This document shows, one piece after another, positions 24,315-32,711 of a stretch of DNA of 37,890 nt. The DNA is from Novacetimonas cocois (GTDB lineage Bacteria > Pseudomonadota > Alphaproteobacteria > Acetobacterales > Acetobacteraceae): NCBI RefSeq assembly GCF_003311635.1, contig NZ_QEXL01000019.1, positions 13,654-51,543 of the forward strand, given 5' to 3'. The notes below the pieces were generated by a model that had not been told where the DNA came from, searched no databases, and was given only the letters and a program-made list of their open reading frames with translations. The position numbers were made by a program, and so were the translations under genes. The stretch's first letter is position 1; the number at the start of each line of letters is the position of its first letter.

Positions 24315-25460
24315 ATGCGCCTGTTCAGATCCCCGTTCAGATTCCCCCCCATCGGTGGCCGGACCCTTCTTCCCGCGCTTGCGGGCGCGTCCCTGTTCCT
24401 GTCTGGCCTGACGACGGCCGGGGCCGCGACGCCCCCGCTGCAGACCGCCTATACGTCGCAGCGCGTGATGAACGCGGTCAGCGTATCGGATGACGGGCGC
24501 GTCTTTGTCTCGTTCCCCTATTGGGGCGGGGGCGACACGCCGGGTCCCGCGGTGGCCGAACTGGACCATGACGGTTCGCCCCGTCCCTACCCGGATGAAA
24601 AATGGAACGACTGGGCCCGCACGCATGACAGCGACCATGCCTTCGTGCGCGTCAACGCCATCCGTTTCGGCCCGGATGGCAGGCTGTGGGTCGTGGATTC
24701 AGGCGAGGCCAATGTGGGCGGCAGCCCCAACCCGCCAGAAGGCGCAAAGGCCAAGCTGGTGGTCATCAACATCGCAACGGGACAGGTGGAGCGCACCATC
24801 AGCCTTGCCGCCGCCAGCACGCCCCACACCTATATCGATGATCTGCGCTTCCACGGTTCCACCCTGTTCCTGACGGATGCAGGCGATCCGGGGCTGGTGG
24901 TGGTGGACATGAAGACCGGGCAGCAGCGCCGCGTGCTGGAACATGCGCGCTCCACCACCGATGAACGCCCGATGTATGCGGAGGGGCACCTGCTGATCAG
25001 CAACGGCAGGCCCGCGCGCGTCCATGCCGATCAGCTGGAGGTCTCCCCCGACGGCACGAAGCTGTATTTCCAGCCCAGTTCCGGGCCGATGTGGGTTGCC
25101 CCCACCGCCGCGCTGGAGGATGCGGGCCTGTCGCCCGACGCGCTGGAGAAGCAGGTCCGCTTCTTTTACGACACGCCGACCACCGGCGGCACGGCCATCG
25201 ACGGGGATGGCAACCTGTATGTGTCCGATACCAACCGCCTGCGCATCCTGCGCATCACGCCCGCCGGACAGGCCACGACGCTGGTGGCGGACCGGCGTCT
25301 GGTCTGGGCCGATGCCATGTGGATCGCCCATGACGGGTCATTGTGGATCCCGGCGGTCCAGCTGAACCGGACGGCGACATTCGAACGCGACGGCAAATCA
25401 CACCTGCAACTGCCGGTCGCGATCTATCGCATGGACCTGCACCTCAGACCCGTGCGCTAG
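24315..25460 (+). CDS. Secreted Yellow/MRJP-type beta-propeller protein
   Basis: 381 residues from the ATG at 24315, where GAGGAA lies 6 bases upstream. A Sec signal peptide (LLPALAGASLFLSGLTTAGA) sends it to the periplasm. The propeller shows the Major Royal Jelly Protein/Yellow pattern: RVFVSFPYWGGG, LWVVDSGEAN, YIDDLRFHGSTLFLTDAG, LEVSPDGTKLYFQPSSGPMW and WADAMWIAHDGSLWIPA. Bacterial members are often called L-dopachrome tautomerase-related or gluconolactonase-like, on weak evidence; a sugar or lactone ligand is possible. This is a second propeller protein in the window besides the Tat-exported SMP-30 protein, but the two are not close homologues. Confidence 0.85.
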   Translation: MRLFRSPFRFPPIGGRTLLPALAGASLFLSGLTTAGAATPPLQTAYTSQRVMNAVSVSDDGRVFVSFPYWGGGDTPGPAVAELDHDGSPRPYPDEKWNDWARTHDSDHAFVRVNAIRFGPDGRLWVVDSGEANVGGSPNPPEGAKAKLVVINIATGQVERTISLAAASTPHTYIDDLRFHGSTLFLTDAGDPGLVVVDMKTGQQRRVLEHARSTTDERPMYAEGHLLISNGRPARVHADQLEVSPDGTKLYFQPSSGPMWVAPTAALEDAGLSPDALEKQVRFFYDTPTTGGTAIDGDGNLYVSDTNRLRILRITPAGQATTLVADRRLVWADAMWIAHDGSLWIPAVQLNRTATFERDGKSHLQLPVAIYRMDLHLRPVR

Positions 25461-25592
25461 GTGCGGATATGAATGCAGGCGCGCAGCGGGCGTATCCGGT
25501 TGCGATACGACGCCTGAGACAAATGCCGGTCTCTTTCCGATTAATCATTCCTATTTTTACCTGATGAATTCAGGCAAAACCCTTGGATAATA

Positions 25593-25728
25593 TCTGAAAC
25601 CAATTTTCTGATGAAAAAGTAACAAAAGTTTTTGGGTGCCGCCTTTTTTCAAAAAGGCGGTGTCTTTCAAAGCTTTTTTCAAAAAGCTTCACCAAAAACT
25701 TTTTATTTTTCAGCAGATTGTTTTCAGA
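25593..25728 (+). repeat. Dispersed palindromic element, copy 7 (most complete)
   Basis: The core is 25624-25704, with both hairpins intact (CGCCTTTTTTCAAAAAGGCG and an AAGCTTTTTTC...AAGCTTC stem) and fully paired outer arms AAAAGTTTTTGG / CCAAAAACTTTT. Beyond these, extended terminal arms form a longer inverted repeat: TCTGAAACCAATTTTCTGAT on the left and the reverse-complement-like CAGCAGATTGTTTTCAGA on the right. This 136-bp copy best shows the whole unit. It lies between convergent genes. Confidence 0.92.
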
Positions 25729-25831
25729 CGGCCTTCTGCGCCCGAAACCCGCCATCCAACCGGCGGCAACTGCCAGCATCCGGATATCGCAAAGAATCCC
25801 CGCCTGAACGGAACGGGGAAATGGGAACGCC

Positions 25832-26272
25832 CTATGAGGGCACCATCACCGCAACGCCTGACGCCCCGTAAGACGCCGCGCCACCGCTGACGTTTCGGGC
25901 GGCGGTCCCCGCGATATCGGACAGGGAGTAATCGTTCAGCGCCGCCATGAACGCGGCGTGGGCAAGGTCGAACATTTCCGTAAATGCAGGCTGATGGGCG
26001 GGCGCGGGATGCACGCGCACGGCCTCGATACTGCGGATGACATCGCCGACCCTGACCCACGCGGGATCATGACGCAGGCGCAGCCCGTCGCTTCCGTCGG
26101 AGGAACGCTCGATCAGGCCACAACGGTCGAGGTCATGCACAATGCCCGCAACCTCGTCGGCGGTCAGTCCGCACATGTCCGATATGTCCCGCGCGGAGGC
26201 GCAGCCGCTGGAATGCTGCGTCATGCAGATGAGGAATTTCACGGCCTGATCGGTGTGTAGGGAAAGCTGCAT
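25832..26272 (-). CDS. Rrf2-family transcriptional regulator without the Fe-S cysteines
   Basis: 146 residues. The winged-helix DNA-binding domain is typical: MQLSLHTDQAVKFLICMTQH, then SARDISDMCGLTADEVAGIVHDLDRCGLIE. The C-terminal dimer helix keeps the NsrR/IscR end (FDLAHAAFMAALNDYSLSDIAG). In IscR and NsrR three cysteines near residues 90-105 hold an Fe-S cluster; here that part (VRVHPAPAHQPAFTEMFDLAH) has none, so cluster sensing of the usual kind is unlikely, although cysteines exist in the DNA-binding domain (16, 24, 34 and 51). The last 25 residues are Gly/Ala/Val-rich and variable. An inverted repeat just upstream may be an autoregulatory operator. Targets are unknown; the neighbouring nitrilase gene is divergent. 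Confidence 0.88.
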   Translation of the reverse strand: MQLSLHTDQAVKFLICMTQHSSGCASARDISDMCGLTADEVAGIVHDLDRCGLIERSSDGSDGLRLRHDPAWVRVGDVIRSIEAVRVHPAPAHQPAFTEMFDLAHAAFMAALNDYSLSDIAGTAARNVSGGAASYGASGVAVMVPS

Positions 26273-26307
26273 CTACTTTTGCATCTCGCACGCAATGACT
26301 GAGCCCA

Positions 26308-26322
26308 TGACGCATAACGTCA
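26308..26322. promoter_or_regulatory. Inverted repeat upstream of the Rrf2-type gene
   Basis: TGACG-CATAA-CGTCA, perfect 5-bp arms with a 5-base spacer, ends 36 bases before the regulator's ATG at 26272. Position and symmetry suit binding of a dimeric regulator and autoregulation; this is inference. Confidence 0.45.
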
Positions 26323-26639
26323 GAGGTTTCATTTTTACATAAAATCTGCAACCAGACAACACATTAGACCAGTCTCTTATGGCCCGCGCCGCCCCGTCGC
26401 GCCCAGGGATGAACAACGGGTAACGTCACAACAGGGCAGGATTGAGGCAGCACGGACGCCCCATGAGACCGGATGCGTTTCATGTCGGCAGAATGGTAAA
26501 ATACGCGTGACATGCCCCCGCCGCCATGCCGCATCGGCGACACCATCCCGGCAATGCCCCGCAGGGCGGGAAATGTCCCTTCCGGTCTCGCCGTCCCTGC
26601 CGGCAATCCGCGGACGGGGGCGTGAAAATGGCACAATCA

Positions 26640-26669
26640 TTGGTCAAAGCCCGCGCGCGATGGTAATAT
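26640..26669 (+). promoter_or_regulatory. Candidate sigma-70 promoter for the nitrilase gene
   Basis: TTGGTC (26640-26645) and TAATAT (26664-26669) are separated by 18 bases and lie 64 bases upstream of the nitrilase ATG. The rest of this 460-base divergent gap (26273-26732) holds no supported gene. Confidence 0.4.
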
Positions 26670-26718
26670 CGCCGCCCGAATGTCGCCCCCTGCCCCATCA
26701 GAGATGGAAAGCCGCCCG

Positions 26719-26736
26719 ATGAAAGTTGCCCGATGA
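26719..26736 (+). other. Five-codon mini-ORF overlapping the nitrilase start
   Basis: ATG AAA GTT GCC CGA TGA encodes MKVAR. Its stop overlaps the nitrilase start as ATGA. A purine-rich GGAAA stretch 9-10 bases upstream suits this first ATG better than the second. The 14 bases are nearly duplicated at the real gene start (ATGAAAGTCGCCC), so it may be a start-region duplication that acts as a coupled leader. Confidence 0.5.
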
Positions 26737-27530
26737 AAGTCGCCCTGGGCCAGTTTGCTGTCGCCCCACGATGGGAAGACAACCTGTCACGTATCGTGGA
26801 CCTGATGCGCGCGGCCGGGGATGAGCAGGCGGCCCTGCTGGTCCTGCCCGAAGGCATGCTGGCGCACGACATCGCGGACCCGGACATCATCGCCCGCACG
26901 GCGCAGCCCCTGTCGGGGCCGTTCGTCTCCGCCCTGCTGGAGGCCAGCCGCGCGCAGCCGGGACTGGCCATCGCGGGATGCCTGCATGTGCCCGACGGGG
27001 CGGGACGCCACCACAACACGCTGCTGGTCATCAGCAATGGCGCGATCATCGCCCGATACCGCAAGCTGCACCTGTATGACGCATTTTCCATACAGGAATC
27101 GCGCAACGTCACGCCGGGGGCCGAGGTACCGCCCGTGATCGCCATCGGCGGGTTCAGGGTGGGGCTGATGACCTGTTACGACGTGCGCTTTCCCGAACTG
27201 GCGCGCAGGCTGGTCCTTGACGGGGCGGAGGTCCTGGTCATGCCCGCCGCATGGGTGCGCGGACCGGCCAAGGAAGATCACTGGCGGGTGCTGGTCACGG
27301 CGCGGGCACTGGAAAACACCTGCTACATGGTTGCGGTCAGCGAGTGCGGGCCGCGCAACATCGGGTGCAGCATGGTGGTCGATCCCCTCGGCGTGCCGAT
27401 CGTGCAGGCGGGGGAGGCACCGAACCTCGTCTTTGCCACCGTGTCGCGCGACCGCCTCGAACATGCGCGCAGGGTGCTGCCGGTCCTTGCCAACCGCCGC
27501 TTTGCCCGGCCGGAACTTCAGCCCGACTGA
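26733..27530 (+). CDS. Nitrilase-superfamily amidase (deaminated glutathione amidase-like)
   Basis: 265 residues, cytoplasmic. The Glu-Lys-Cys triad is complete: Glu40 in VLPEGM, Lys111 in RYRKLHLYD and Cys148 in MTCYDVRFPE. The KLHLYDAF and DVRFPELARRL segments and the late SMVVDPLGVPI strand match the Nit1/YbeM branch, whose members hydrolyse deaminated glutathione, a side product of transaminases; omega-amidase is the close alternative. The start at 26733 begins directly with the first strand (MKVALGQF), and a tiny ORF overlaps it. aroA follows 94 bases later on the same strand, with a GC-rich hairpin in between, so the two may share a transcript. Confidence 0.9.
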   Translation: MKVALGQFAVAPRWEDNLSRIVDLMRAAGDEQAALLVLPEGMLAHDIADPDIIARTAQPLSGPFVSALLEASRAQPGLAIAGCLHVPDGAGRHHNTLLVISNGAIIARYRKLHLYDAFSIQESRNVTPGAEVPPVIAIGGFRVGLMTCYDVRFPELARRLVLDGAEVLVMPAAWVRGPAKEDHWRVLVTARALENTCYMVAVSECGPRNIGCSMVVDPLGVPIVQAGEAPNLVFATVSRDRLEHARRVLPVLANRRFARPELQPD

Positions 27531-27566
27531 ACGTTCGCACCGTTCCCTGTCCCGCCATACGTCCCC

Positions 27567-27585
27567 GCCCCCGGTGGCCGGGGGC
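27567..27585. other. GC-rich hairpin between nitrilase and aroA
   Basis: GCCCCCGG-TGG-CCGGGGGC is a perfect 8-bp stem with a 3-base loop, 37 bases after the nitrilase stop. There is no T-run after it, so it is not a classic terminator; it could stabilise or attenuate the transcript. Confidence 0.5.
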
Positions 27586-27624
27586 GCCATTGCCCTACCC
27601 CTGCTGACGGAAGACCAGCCTTTC

Positions 27625-28890
27625 ATGAACGCCCCCCTCCAGTCCCTAAGCATTGAACCCATCACCGCGCCGCTGAAGGGGAAGGTGGTCCTGCCAGGCT
27701 CCAAATCCGTGACCAACCGCGTGCTGCTGCTTGCGGGACTGGCGCGGGGGACGTCGCGGCTGACGGGCGCGCTGAAAAGCGATGATACGCTGTACATGGC
27801 GCAGGCCCTGCGGCAGATGGGCGTCAGCGTGGAACAGCCCGACGCGACCAGCTTCATCGTGCGTTCCACCGGGGCGCTGCAGGCCCCCGACGCGCCGCTG
27901 TTCCTGGGCAATGCGGGAACGGCGGTCCGTTTCCTGACCGCCGCCAGCGCGCTGGTGCGCGGCACCGTGGTGGTGGGTGGCGACGCCAACATGGCACGGC
28001 GTCCCATCGCCCCGCTGGTCGCCGCCCTGCAACGGCTGGGAATCGACGCCACCGCGCCCAGCGGCTGCCCGCCCGTCACCATCCACGGTACCGGCCTGCT
28101 GGATGGCGGGGAAGTGGAAATCGACGCCAGCCTGTCGAGCCAGTACGTCTCCGCCCTGCTGATGATGGCGGGATGCAGCCGCAGGCCCGTGCGCATCAGC
28201 CTGTCGGGTCCCCATATCGGGGCACAGGGCTATATCGGCCTGACGATCGCGGCGATGAAGGCCTTTGGCGCCAGTGTCGCCAGCACGGATGACACGTCAT
28301 GGACCGTCGCGCCCGGCGGGTACACGGCCACCGATTTCCGGATCGAACCCGATGCCTCCGCCGCGACCTATCTGTGGGCGGCGCAGGCCCTGTCGGGCGG
28401 CGATATCGATATCGGATTTCCCATCGCAGATTTCACCCAACCCGATGCCGCCGCATGGCGCGTGATCCGGTCCTTTCCCCACATGCCCGCCGTCATCGAT
28501 GGTTCGCAGATGCAGGACGCCATCCCCACGCTGGCGGTCATGGCGATGTTCAACGCAACGCCCGTGCGCTTTGTCGGGATTGCCAACCTGCGGGTCAAGG
28601 AATGCGACCGCACGCACGCGCTGGCGACCCAGATGCAGCGCATCAACCCCGGATATGCGCGCGAAGAGGGCGATGACCTCCTCGTCTTTCCTGATCCCGA
28701 TCCCTCCGCCACCGCGAAAAACGTGCGGATCGAAACCTATGACGATCACCGCATCGCCATGTCCTTCGCCCTTGCCGCGCTGAAAATCCCGGGCCTGTCG
28801 ATCCTCAATCCCGGATGCGTGGCCAAGACCTTTCCGGCGTACTGGGACACGCTGCGGGCACTGGGGGTGCGGATCCACCCCGGCGACTGA
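27625..28890 (+). CDS. aroA: 3-phosphoshikimate 1-carboxyvinyltransferase (EPSP synthase)
   Basis: 421 residues from the ATG at 27625. It joins shikimate 3-phosphate and phosphoenolpyruvate in the aromatic amino acid pathway. Key sites: LPGSKSVTNRVLLLAGLARG (phosphate-binding KS and R), KSDDT, LFLGNAGTAVRFLTAA, SLSSQYVSALLMMA, IEPDASAATYLWAA (catalytic Asp), NLRVKECDR (catalytic Lys/Glu region), and ETYDDHRIAMSFALAAL. In the GNAGTAxRPLTA loop of E. coli-type enzymes a proline follows the arginine; here it is phenylalanine (VRFL), a variant seen in other bacterial lineages. The upstream ribosome site is weak (GGAAG, 12 bases away). Gene order: nitrilase, aroA, then element copy 8. Confidence 0.96.
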   Translation: MNAPLQSLSIEPITAPLKGKVVLPGSKSVTNRVLLLAGLARGTSRLTGALKSDDTLYMAQALRQMGVSVEQPDATSFIVRSTGALQAPDAPLFLGNAGTAVRFLTAASALVRGTVVVGGDANMARRPIAPLVAALQRLGIDATAPSGCPPVTIHGTGLLDGGEVEIDASLSSQYVSALLMMAGCSRRPVRISLSGPHIGAQGYIGLTIAAMKAFGASVASTDDTSWTVAPGGYTATDFRIEPDASAATYLWAAQALSGGDIDIGFPIADFTQPDAAAWRVIRSFPHMPAVIDGSQMQDAIPTLAVMAMFNATPVRFVGIANLRVKECDRTHALATQMQRINPGYAREEGDDLLVFPDPDPSATAKNVRIETYDDHRIAMSFALAALKIPGLSILNPGCVAKTFPAYWDTLRALGVRIHPGD

Positions 28891-28954
28891 GGGGAAAGGC
28901 GCGCTTCCTGAATATTTTTGAAAATTAACCCCGAATATTACCCTGCAAAATCAT

Positions 28955-29058
28955 AAAGGTTTTTGGGTGCCGCCTTTTTTCAGAAAGGCGGTGTCTTTCA
29001 AAGCTTTTTGCAAAAAGCTTCACCAAAAACTTTTATTTGTCAGCAGACTGTTTTCAAA
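28955..29058 (+). repeat. Dispersed palindromic element, copy 8
   Basis: The core is 28955-29034 with both hairpins (CGCCTTTTTTCAGAAAGGCG and AAGCTTTTTGCAAAAAGCTT) and arms GGTTTTTGG / CCAAAAACTTTT. The right extended arm GTCAGCAGACTGTTTTCAAA reaches 29058 and contains the stop codon of the minus-strand SulP gene (29054-29056). It lies between convergent genes. Confidence 0.92.
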
Positions 29059-30772
29059 CAGCTGGTTGCTGCGTCGCATCCGACCGGGGCAGAAGCGCCC
29101 GCGCCGCCGCGATGGCGGTATGAAGCTGTGCATGGATGTTGGCGGCCCCAACCACCGGGGTAATGCGATGACGGTCCATGTCGGCCCGCAGATAGGGACT
29201 GACCCGGCCGAAAATCACGGTGACATTACGCGTCCGCAGCGCGCGGAACAGGTCGCGCAGGTCGCTGGCGGCGGAAAAGTCGATATCGGTAATGGCGCTG
29301 GCATCGATGACGATGCAGGCCACCGGCACCGGCGCCCTGTCGACCATCAGGCGGACATCCGCCCCGAACCGCGCAGAATTGGCATAGAACAGGTCCGCGC
29401 AGAAGCGATAGACAACCAGCCCCGGCAGGGTCTGCCGCCCGGCGGCGACATCATGCGGTTCCAGCAGGCCGGAATGGCCGTCGTACTGCAGGATCATCGT
29501 ATGCGGTTCATAGCTGTGGCGCACATGGCGAAACAGCGACAGCGCGATGGCAAGGAAGATCCCCTGTTCCACCCCGATGCCGACCACCGCGGCGGCCGTC
29601 ACCAGCGCCAGCCCGCATTCGCCGGGGCTTTCACGCCGGATGGCCCGGATGGCGCGCAGGTCGATCATCCCCACCGCCACCGTAAAGACGATGGAGGCCA
29701 GCACGCAGCGCGGCAGGTAGCGCAGCGGCCCCGTCAGGAACACCAGCACCACCATCGTCACCGCCGCGAATGTCAGCTGCGCCAGCTGGGTGCGTGCGCC
29801 CGCGCGCGCGGCCATCGCGGTCTGGGTCGGGCTGCCATTGACGGTGAAGGTCCCGCTGAGCCCCGCCACCGCATTGGCCGCGCACAGGCCCAGTATGTCC
29901 GCATTGTCATCGACGGGATCATGAAACCGCACGGCAAAGGCGCGGGAGGTCGCGGCACTCTGCGCGATGATGACGAACACGCACGACGTGGCGACCGGCA
30001 GCAGCGCCAGCATGTCGTTCCATGACACATCCGGCAGGCGCAGGCGTGGCAGGCCGCTTTCGATCGGGCCGATCGTCGCGATGCCGAAACGCGAAAACCC
30101 CAGCGCCATGCTGGCGATGATCGATCCCACCACCGTCACCAGCCCCAGCGGCAGGCGCGGCGCCAGCCGGTCGCCCGTCAGGATCAGCCCGACGACGCAG
30201 GCCGACAGCACGATGGTCGGCACGCTGGCCTGCGGCAGGCGCGACAGCATCTGCGTCAGCTGAAGCACGGAATTATGCGCGGTCGTGGCAATGCCCAGCA
30301 TGTCGCGCATCATGGCAAGCGCCACCTGTATCCCCACCCCGGCCATGAACCCCACCAGCACGGTGCGCGACAGGAAATCCGCAAGGAAGCCAAGGCGGAA
30401 CAGACGCGCGACCAGCAGGAATCCCGCGCTCAGCAACGCGACCATGCTGACCAGCGCCATGTAATGCGGGCTTCCCGGCGGGGCCATCTTTTCCAGCGCG
30501 CTCGAAAATATGGCGGCGGTCGCGGAATCCGCCGCCACGACCAGGTGCCGCGACGCCCCGAAACACGCGAACGCCACCAGCGGCAGCAGCACGGTGTACA
30601 GCCCCGTCACGGCAGGCATGGCGGCAATGCGGGTATAGCCAAGCACCTGCGGGATGTTCATCGACGCAAGCGACAGCCCGGCAAGGATATCGCGCACCCG
30701 CCCGCGCCAACCCGCGTCCCCACCCGGCCGCGCGCCGCCGGACGATCGTGTCCCGCCTGTCTGTGTCGCCAT
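29054..30772 (-). CDS. SulP-family anion transporter with STAS domain
   Basis: 572 residues from the ATG at 30772; ATGs at 30790 and 30793 are also possible and the long frame above them is unsupported. The transporter domain has about 12-14 hydrophobic segments, opening with RDILAGLSLASMNIPQVLGYTRIAAMPAVTGLYT (quoted in part: NIPQVLGYTRIA), a classic SulP start, and includes FTVNGSPTQTAMAARAGART. The C-terminal STAS domain (about 430-560) carries ACIVIDASAITDIDFSAAS, with the phosphoacceptor-region DxSxxxxID. Family members carry sulfate, bicarbonate or other anions through the inner membrane; the substrate is open. Its stop codon lies inside the terminal arm of repeat copy 8, so the gene's last residues may have been shaped by that insertion. 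Divergent from the radical SAM gene. Confidence 0.92.
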   Translation of the reverse strand: MATQTGGTRSSGGARPGGDAGWRGRVRDILAGLSLASMNIPQVLGYTRIAAMPAVTGLYTVLLPLVAFACFGASRHLVVAADSATAAIFSSALEKMAPPGSPHYMALVSMVALLSAGFLLVARLFRLGFLADFLSRTVLVGFMAGVGIQVALAMMRDMLGIATTAHNSVLQLTQMLSRLPQASVPTIVLSACVVGLILTGDRLAPRLPLGLVTVVGSIIASMALGFSRFGIATIGPIESGLPRLRLPDVSWNDMLALLPVATSCVFVIIAQSAATSRAFAVRFHDPVDDNADILGLCAANAVAGLSGTFTVNGSPTQTAMAARAGARTQLAQLTFAAVTMVVLVFLTGPLRYLPRCVLASIVFTVAVGMIDLRAIRAIRRESPGECGLALVTAAAVVGIGVEQGIFLAIALSLFRHVRHSYEPHTMILQYDGHSGLLEPHDVAAGRQTLPGLVVYRFCADLFYANSARFGADVRLMVDRAPVPVACIVIDASAITDIDFSAASDLRDLFRALRTRNVTVIFGRVSPYLRADMDRHRITPVVGAANIHAQLHTAIAAARALLPRSDATQQPAV

Positions 30773-31370
30773 GATCCCGATACTGCCCATCATCCAGCCT
30801 GCCGGACCAGAAATCCGGGCCACACCACCCGAAGGTGGCAGATATCGCCGATCATATCGTAAAATATGAAGAAGATGACAATAGCACCGGCCCACGCCGT
30901 CACGGCGTCGGAACATGGGAACGCGGGCACGCGGCGCCGCAGACCACGCCCCGTATCGCCGCCATCATGCGCATGCGTGCATATTCACCATTGCAATATC
31001 AGGCATACAATTTTGTAGCATAGGTCGAGGCATCATAAATATTCCCCTGAATACACAATCAAAAATAAAACAAATAACGTTTCGAATTTGTTTTATGACC
31101 ATAATTATTTTTTTGGTTTTTATATTTATAGAAATATAAAAGTATTTAACAACATTAAATTATCGCGTATTTATATTTAATATTGATATGAACGCATATA
31201 TTTTAGCAGATCCGGTATGCGCTGTGCGTATACTATGTGTATTGAACCATGATACGGATATATAACATATAGATATATTCAGTATGGACAGCACGGAAGG
31301 GCTGCCTATCCTGTCTGACAATAGGATTATCACGAAAAAAACGTTCCCCCATCAGCCATAGATTCCGGTT
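30773..31370. other. Long AT-rich divergent intergenic region
   Basis: No supported gene in 598 bases. From about 31010 to 31270 it is strikingly AT-rich, with runs such as ATTATTTTTTTGG and TTTATATTTAATATTG, against GC-rich neighbours. It must drive SulP (minus) and the radical SAM gene (plus). An 11-bp inverted repeat is listed separately. Candidate -35/-10 boxes are too many in such DNA to choose one. It may bind nucleoid proteins or mark acquired DNA. Confidence 0.6.
31065..31096. promoter_or_regulatory. 11-bp inverted repeat in the AT-rich region
   Basis: ATAAAACAAAT and ATTTGTTTTAT are perfect complements with a 10-base spacer (AACGTTTCGA). The arms are one helical turn apart centre-to-centre times two (21 bases), which suits a dimeric regulator; a cruciform or hairpin is an alternative. 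Confidence 0.5.
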
Positions 31371-32711
31371 ATGTCTCTCAGCCACCCGAAACTGCTTATT
31401 ATCCAGCCCTCCCATTACCGATCGAAGATGGATCGGACGATTTTCAAGACCCGACGACGACAGATGGTACCCCTCGCGCTGCCGTACCTGGCGGCGCTGA
31501 CCCCGCGGGAATGGTCTGTCACCCTGCTGGACGAGCAGCTTGAAGACATCGATTTCGATACGCCGGTCGATGTGGTCGCGCTGACGGCGTGGACGCTGCA
31601 TTCGCCGCGCGCCTATGACATCGCGACCGAATTCCGCCGTCGCGGCGTGACCGTCATCATGGGCGGCCCGCATGTCTTTTTCTATGCCGACGAAGCTGCC
31701 GAATACTGCGACGCCGTCGGCGTGGGAGAGGCGGAGCCCATCTGGAAAACCATGCTGGAGGACGCGGCGGCCGGCAGGCTGAAGAAGATTTACCGCGCAA
31801 CGCCGCTCAAGGATCTCGACCATCTTCCGCCACCACGCTACGACCTGCTGGACCTGAAGAAATTCGGGCCGTTCCGGACATTCGCGGTGCAGTCGTCGCG
31901 CGGATGTCCGTTCGTATGCGATTTCTGTTCCGAACGCTTCTACCTTGGCGGGCGGTACCGCTGGCGGCCGGTCAATGAAATGGTCGATGAAATCAGGCGG
32001 ATCCAGAACAAGGGATCGCACTTCTTCTTCGGCGAAAGCAATTTCGGCGGCAAGAAAAGCCGCGCCATGGAACTGATGGAAGGGCTGGTTCCGCTCAAGA
32101 TCCGCTGGTCCACGCTGTGGTCGTCCAACCTGTGCCTTGACACCGACTTCCTCGACCTTGCGCAGAAAAGCGGCGTCATGCACGTCAATATCGGCATCGA
32201 AAGCATCGATGCCGAGACGCTGGCCGACATGAAAAAGGGCTGGAACAAGACCACCCGCTATGGCGAGATGTTCGAGAACATGCGCCGCCGCGACATCAGC
32301 TACTCCCTCAACTTCATCTTCGGCTATGATGACGAGGACCCGGACGTCTATCGCAACACCCTGCGTTTCCTTGAGGAACACAAGGTGCCGGCGGCGTATT
32401 TCAACATCCTGACCCCGACCAAGGGGACGGCCCTGTTCAACAAGATGCTCAAGGCCGGGCGGATCATCGATCCGGAGGATATCGACCGCTGGCCGGGGCA
32501 GGTCTGCCATATCTGGCCGCGCGACTGCACCCCCGGACAGATGGAACAGCGCATCCAGCGGATGTACAAATCATTCTACAGCATGCGCTCGATCATCCAC
32601 CGCCTGCCTTTCCCCAAGTCGCGTTCCGACATGGCGTCGTGGATCCTGAACATGACCGAACGCCGGATGGCGTTTTCCTCCACCGGGAACAACGACTTCG
32701 ATATCTACTGA
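31371..32711 (+). CDS. B12-binding-domain radical SAM enzyme
   Basis: 446 residues, cytoplasmic. Residues 1-130 form a cobalamin-binding-type Rossmann domain (LLIIQPSHY, VDVVALTAWT, VTVIMGGPHVFFY, VGVGEAEPIW) without the DxHxxG motif, as usual in this class. The radical SAM domain begins with SSRGCPFVCDFCSE, the CxxxCxxC motif for the 4Fe-4S cluster, and continues through FGESNFGG, HVNIGIESID and SLNFIFGYDDED. A C-terminal helical part (about 350-446) completes it. Class B enzymes of this kind methylate unactivated carbons or do other radical chemistry, for instance on hopanoids, which acetic acid bacteria make; hopanoid methylation is only a hypothesis here. No partner genes flank it. Confidence 0.92.
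   Translation: MSLSHPKLLIIQPSHYRSKMDRTIFKTRRRQMVPLALPYLAALTPREWSVTLLDEQLEDIDFDTPVDVVALTAWTLHSPRAYDIATEFRRRGVTVIMGGPHVFFYADEAAEYCDAVGVGEAEPIWKTMLEDAAAGRLKKIYRATPLKDLDHLPPPRYDLLDLKKFGPFRTFAVQSSRGCPFVCDFCSERFYLGGRYRWRPVNEMVDEIRRIQNKGSHFFFGESNFGGKKSRAMELMEGLVPLKIRWSTLWSSNLCLDTDFLDLAQKSGVMHVNIGIESIDAETLADMKKGWNKTTRYGEMFENMRRRDISYSLNFIFGYDDEDPDVYRNTLRFLEEHKVPAAYFNILTPTKGTALFNKMLKAGRIIDPEDIDRWPGQVCHIWPRDCTPGQMEQRIQRMYKSFYSMRSIIHRLPFPKSRSDMASWILNMTERRMAFSSTGNNDFDIY

Noticed and set aside
25723-25734. AGGCCGTCTGAA on the minus strand, identical to a DNA-uptake-sequence dialect of Neisseriaceae
   Set aside because: It is one exact hit. Its TCTGAA part belongs to the terminal arm of repeat copy 7 and other copies differ at the GGCCG part. 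The organism is not a Neisseria relative.
28963-29163. Short frames beginning GAAFFQKGG or MKLFAKSF at several places
   Set aside because: They are translations of the palindromic element itself and recur only because the repeat recurs.
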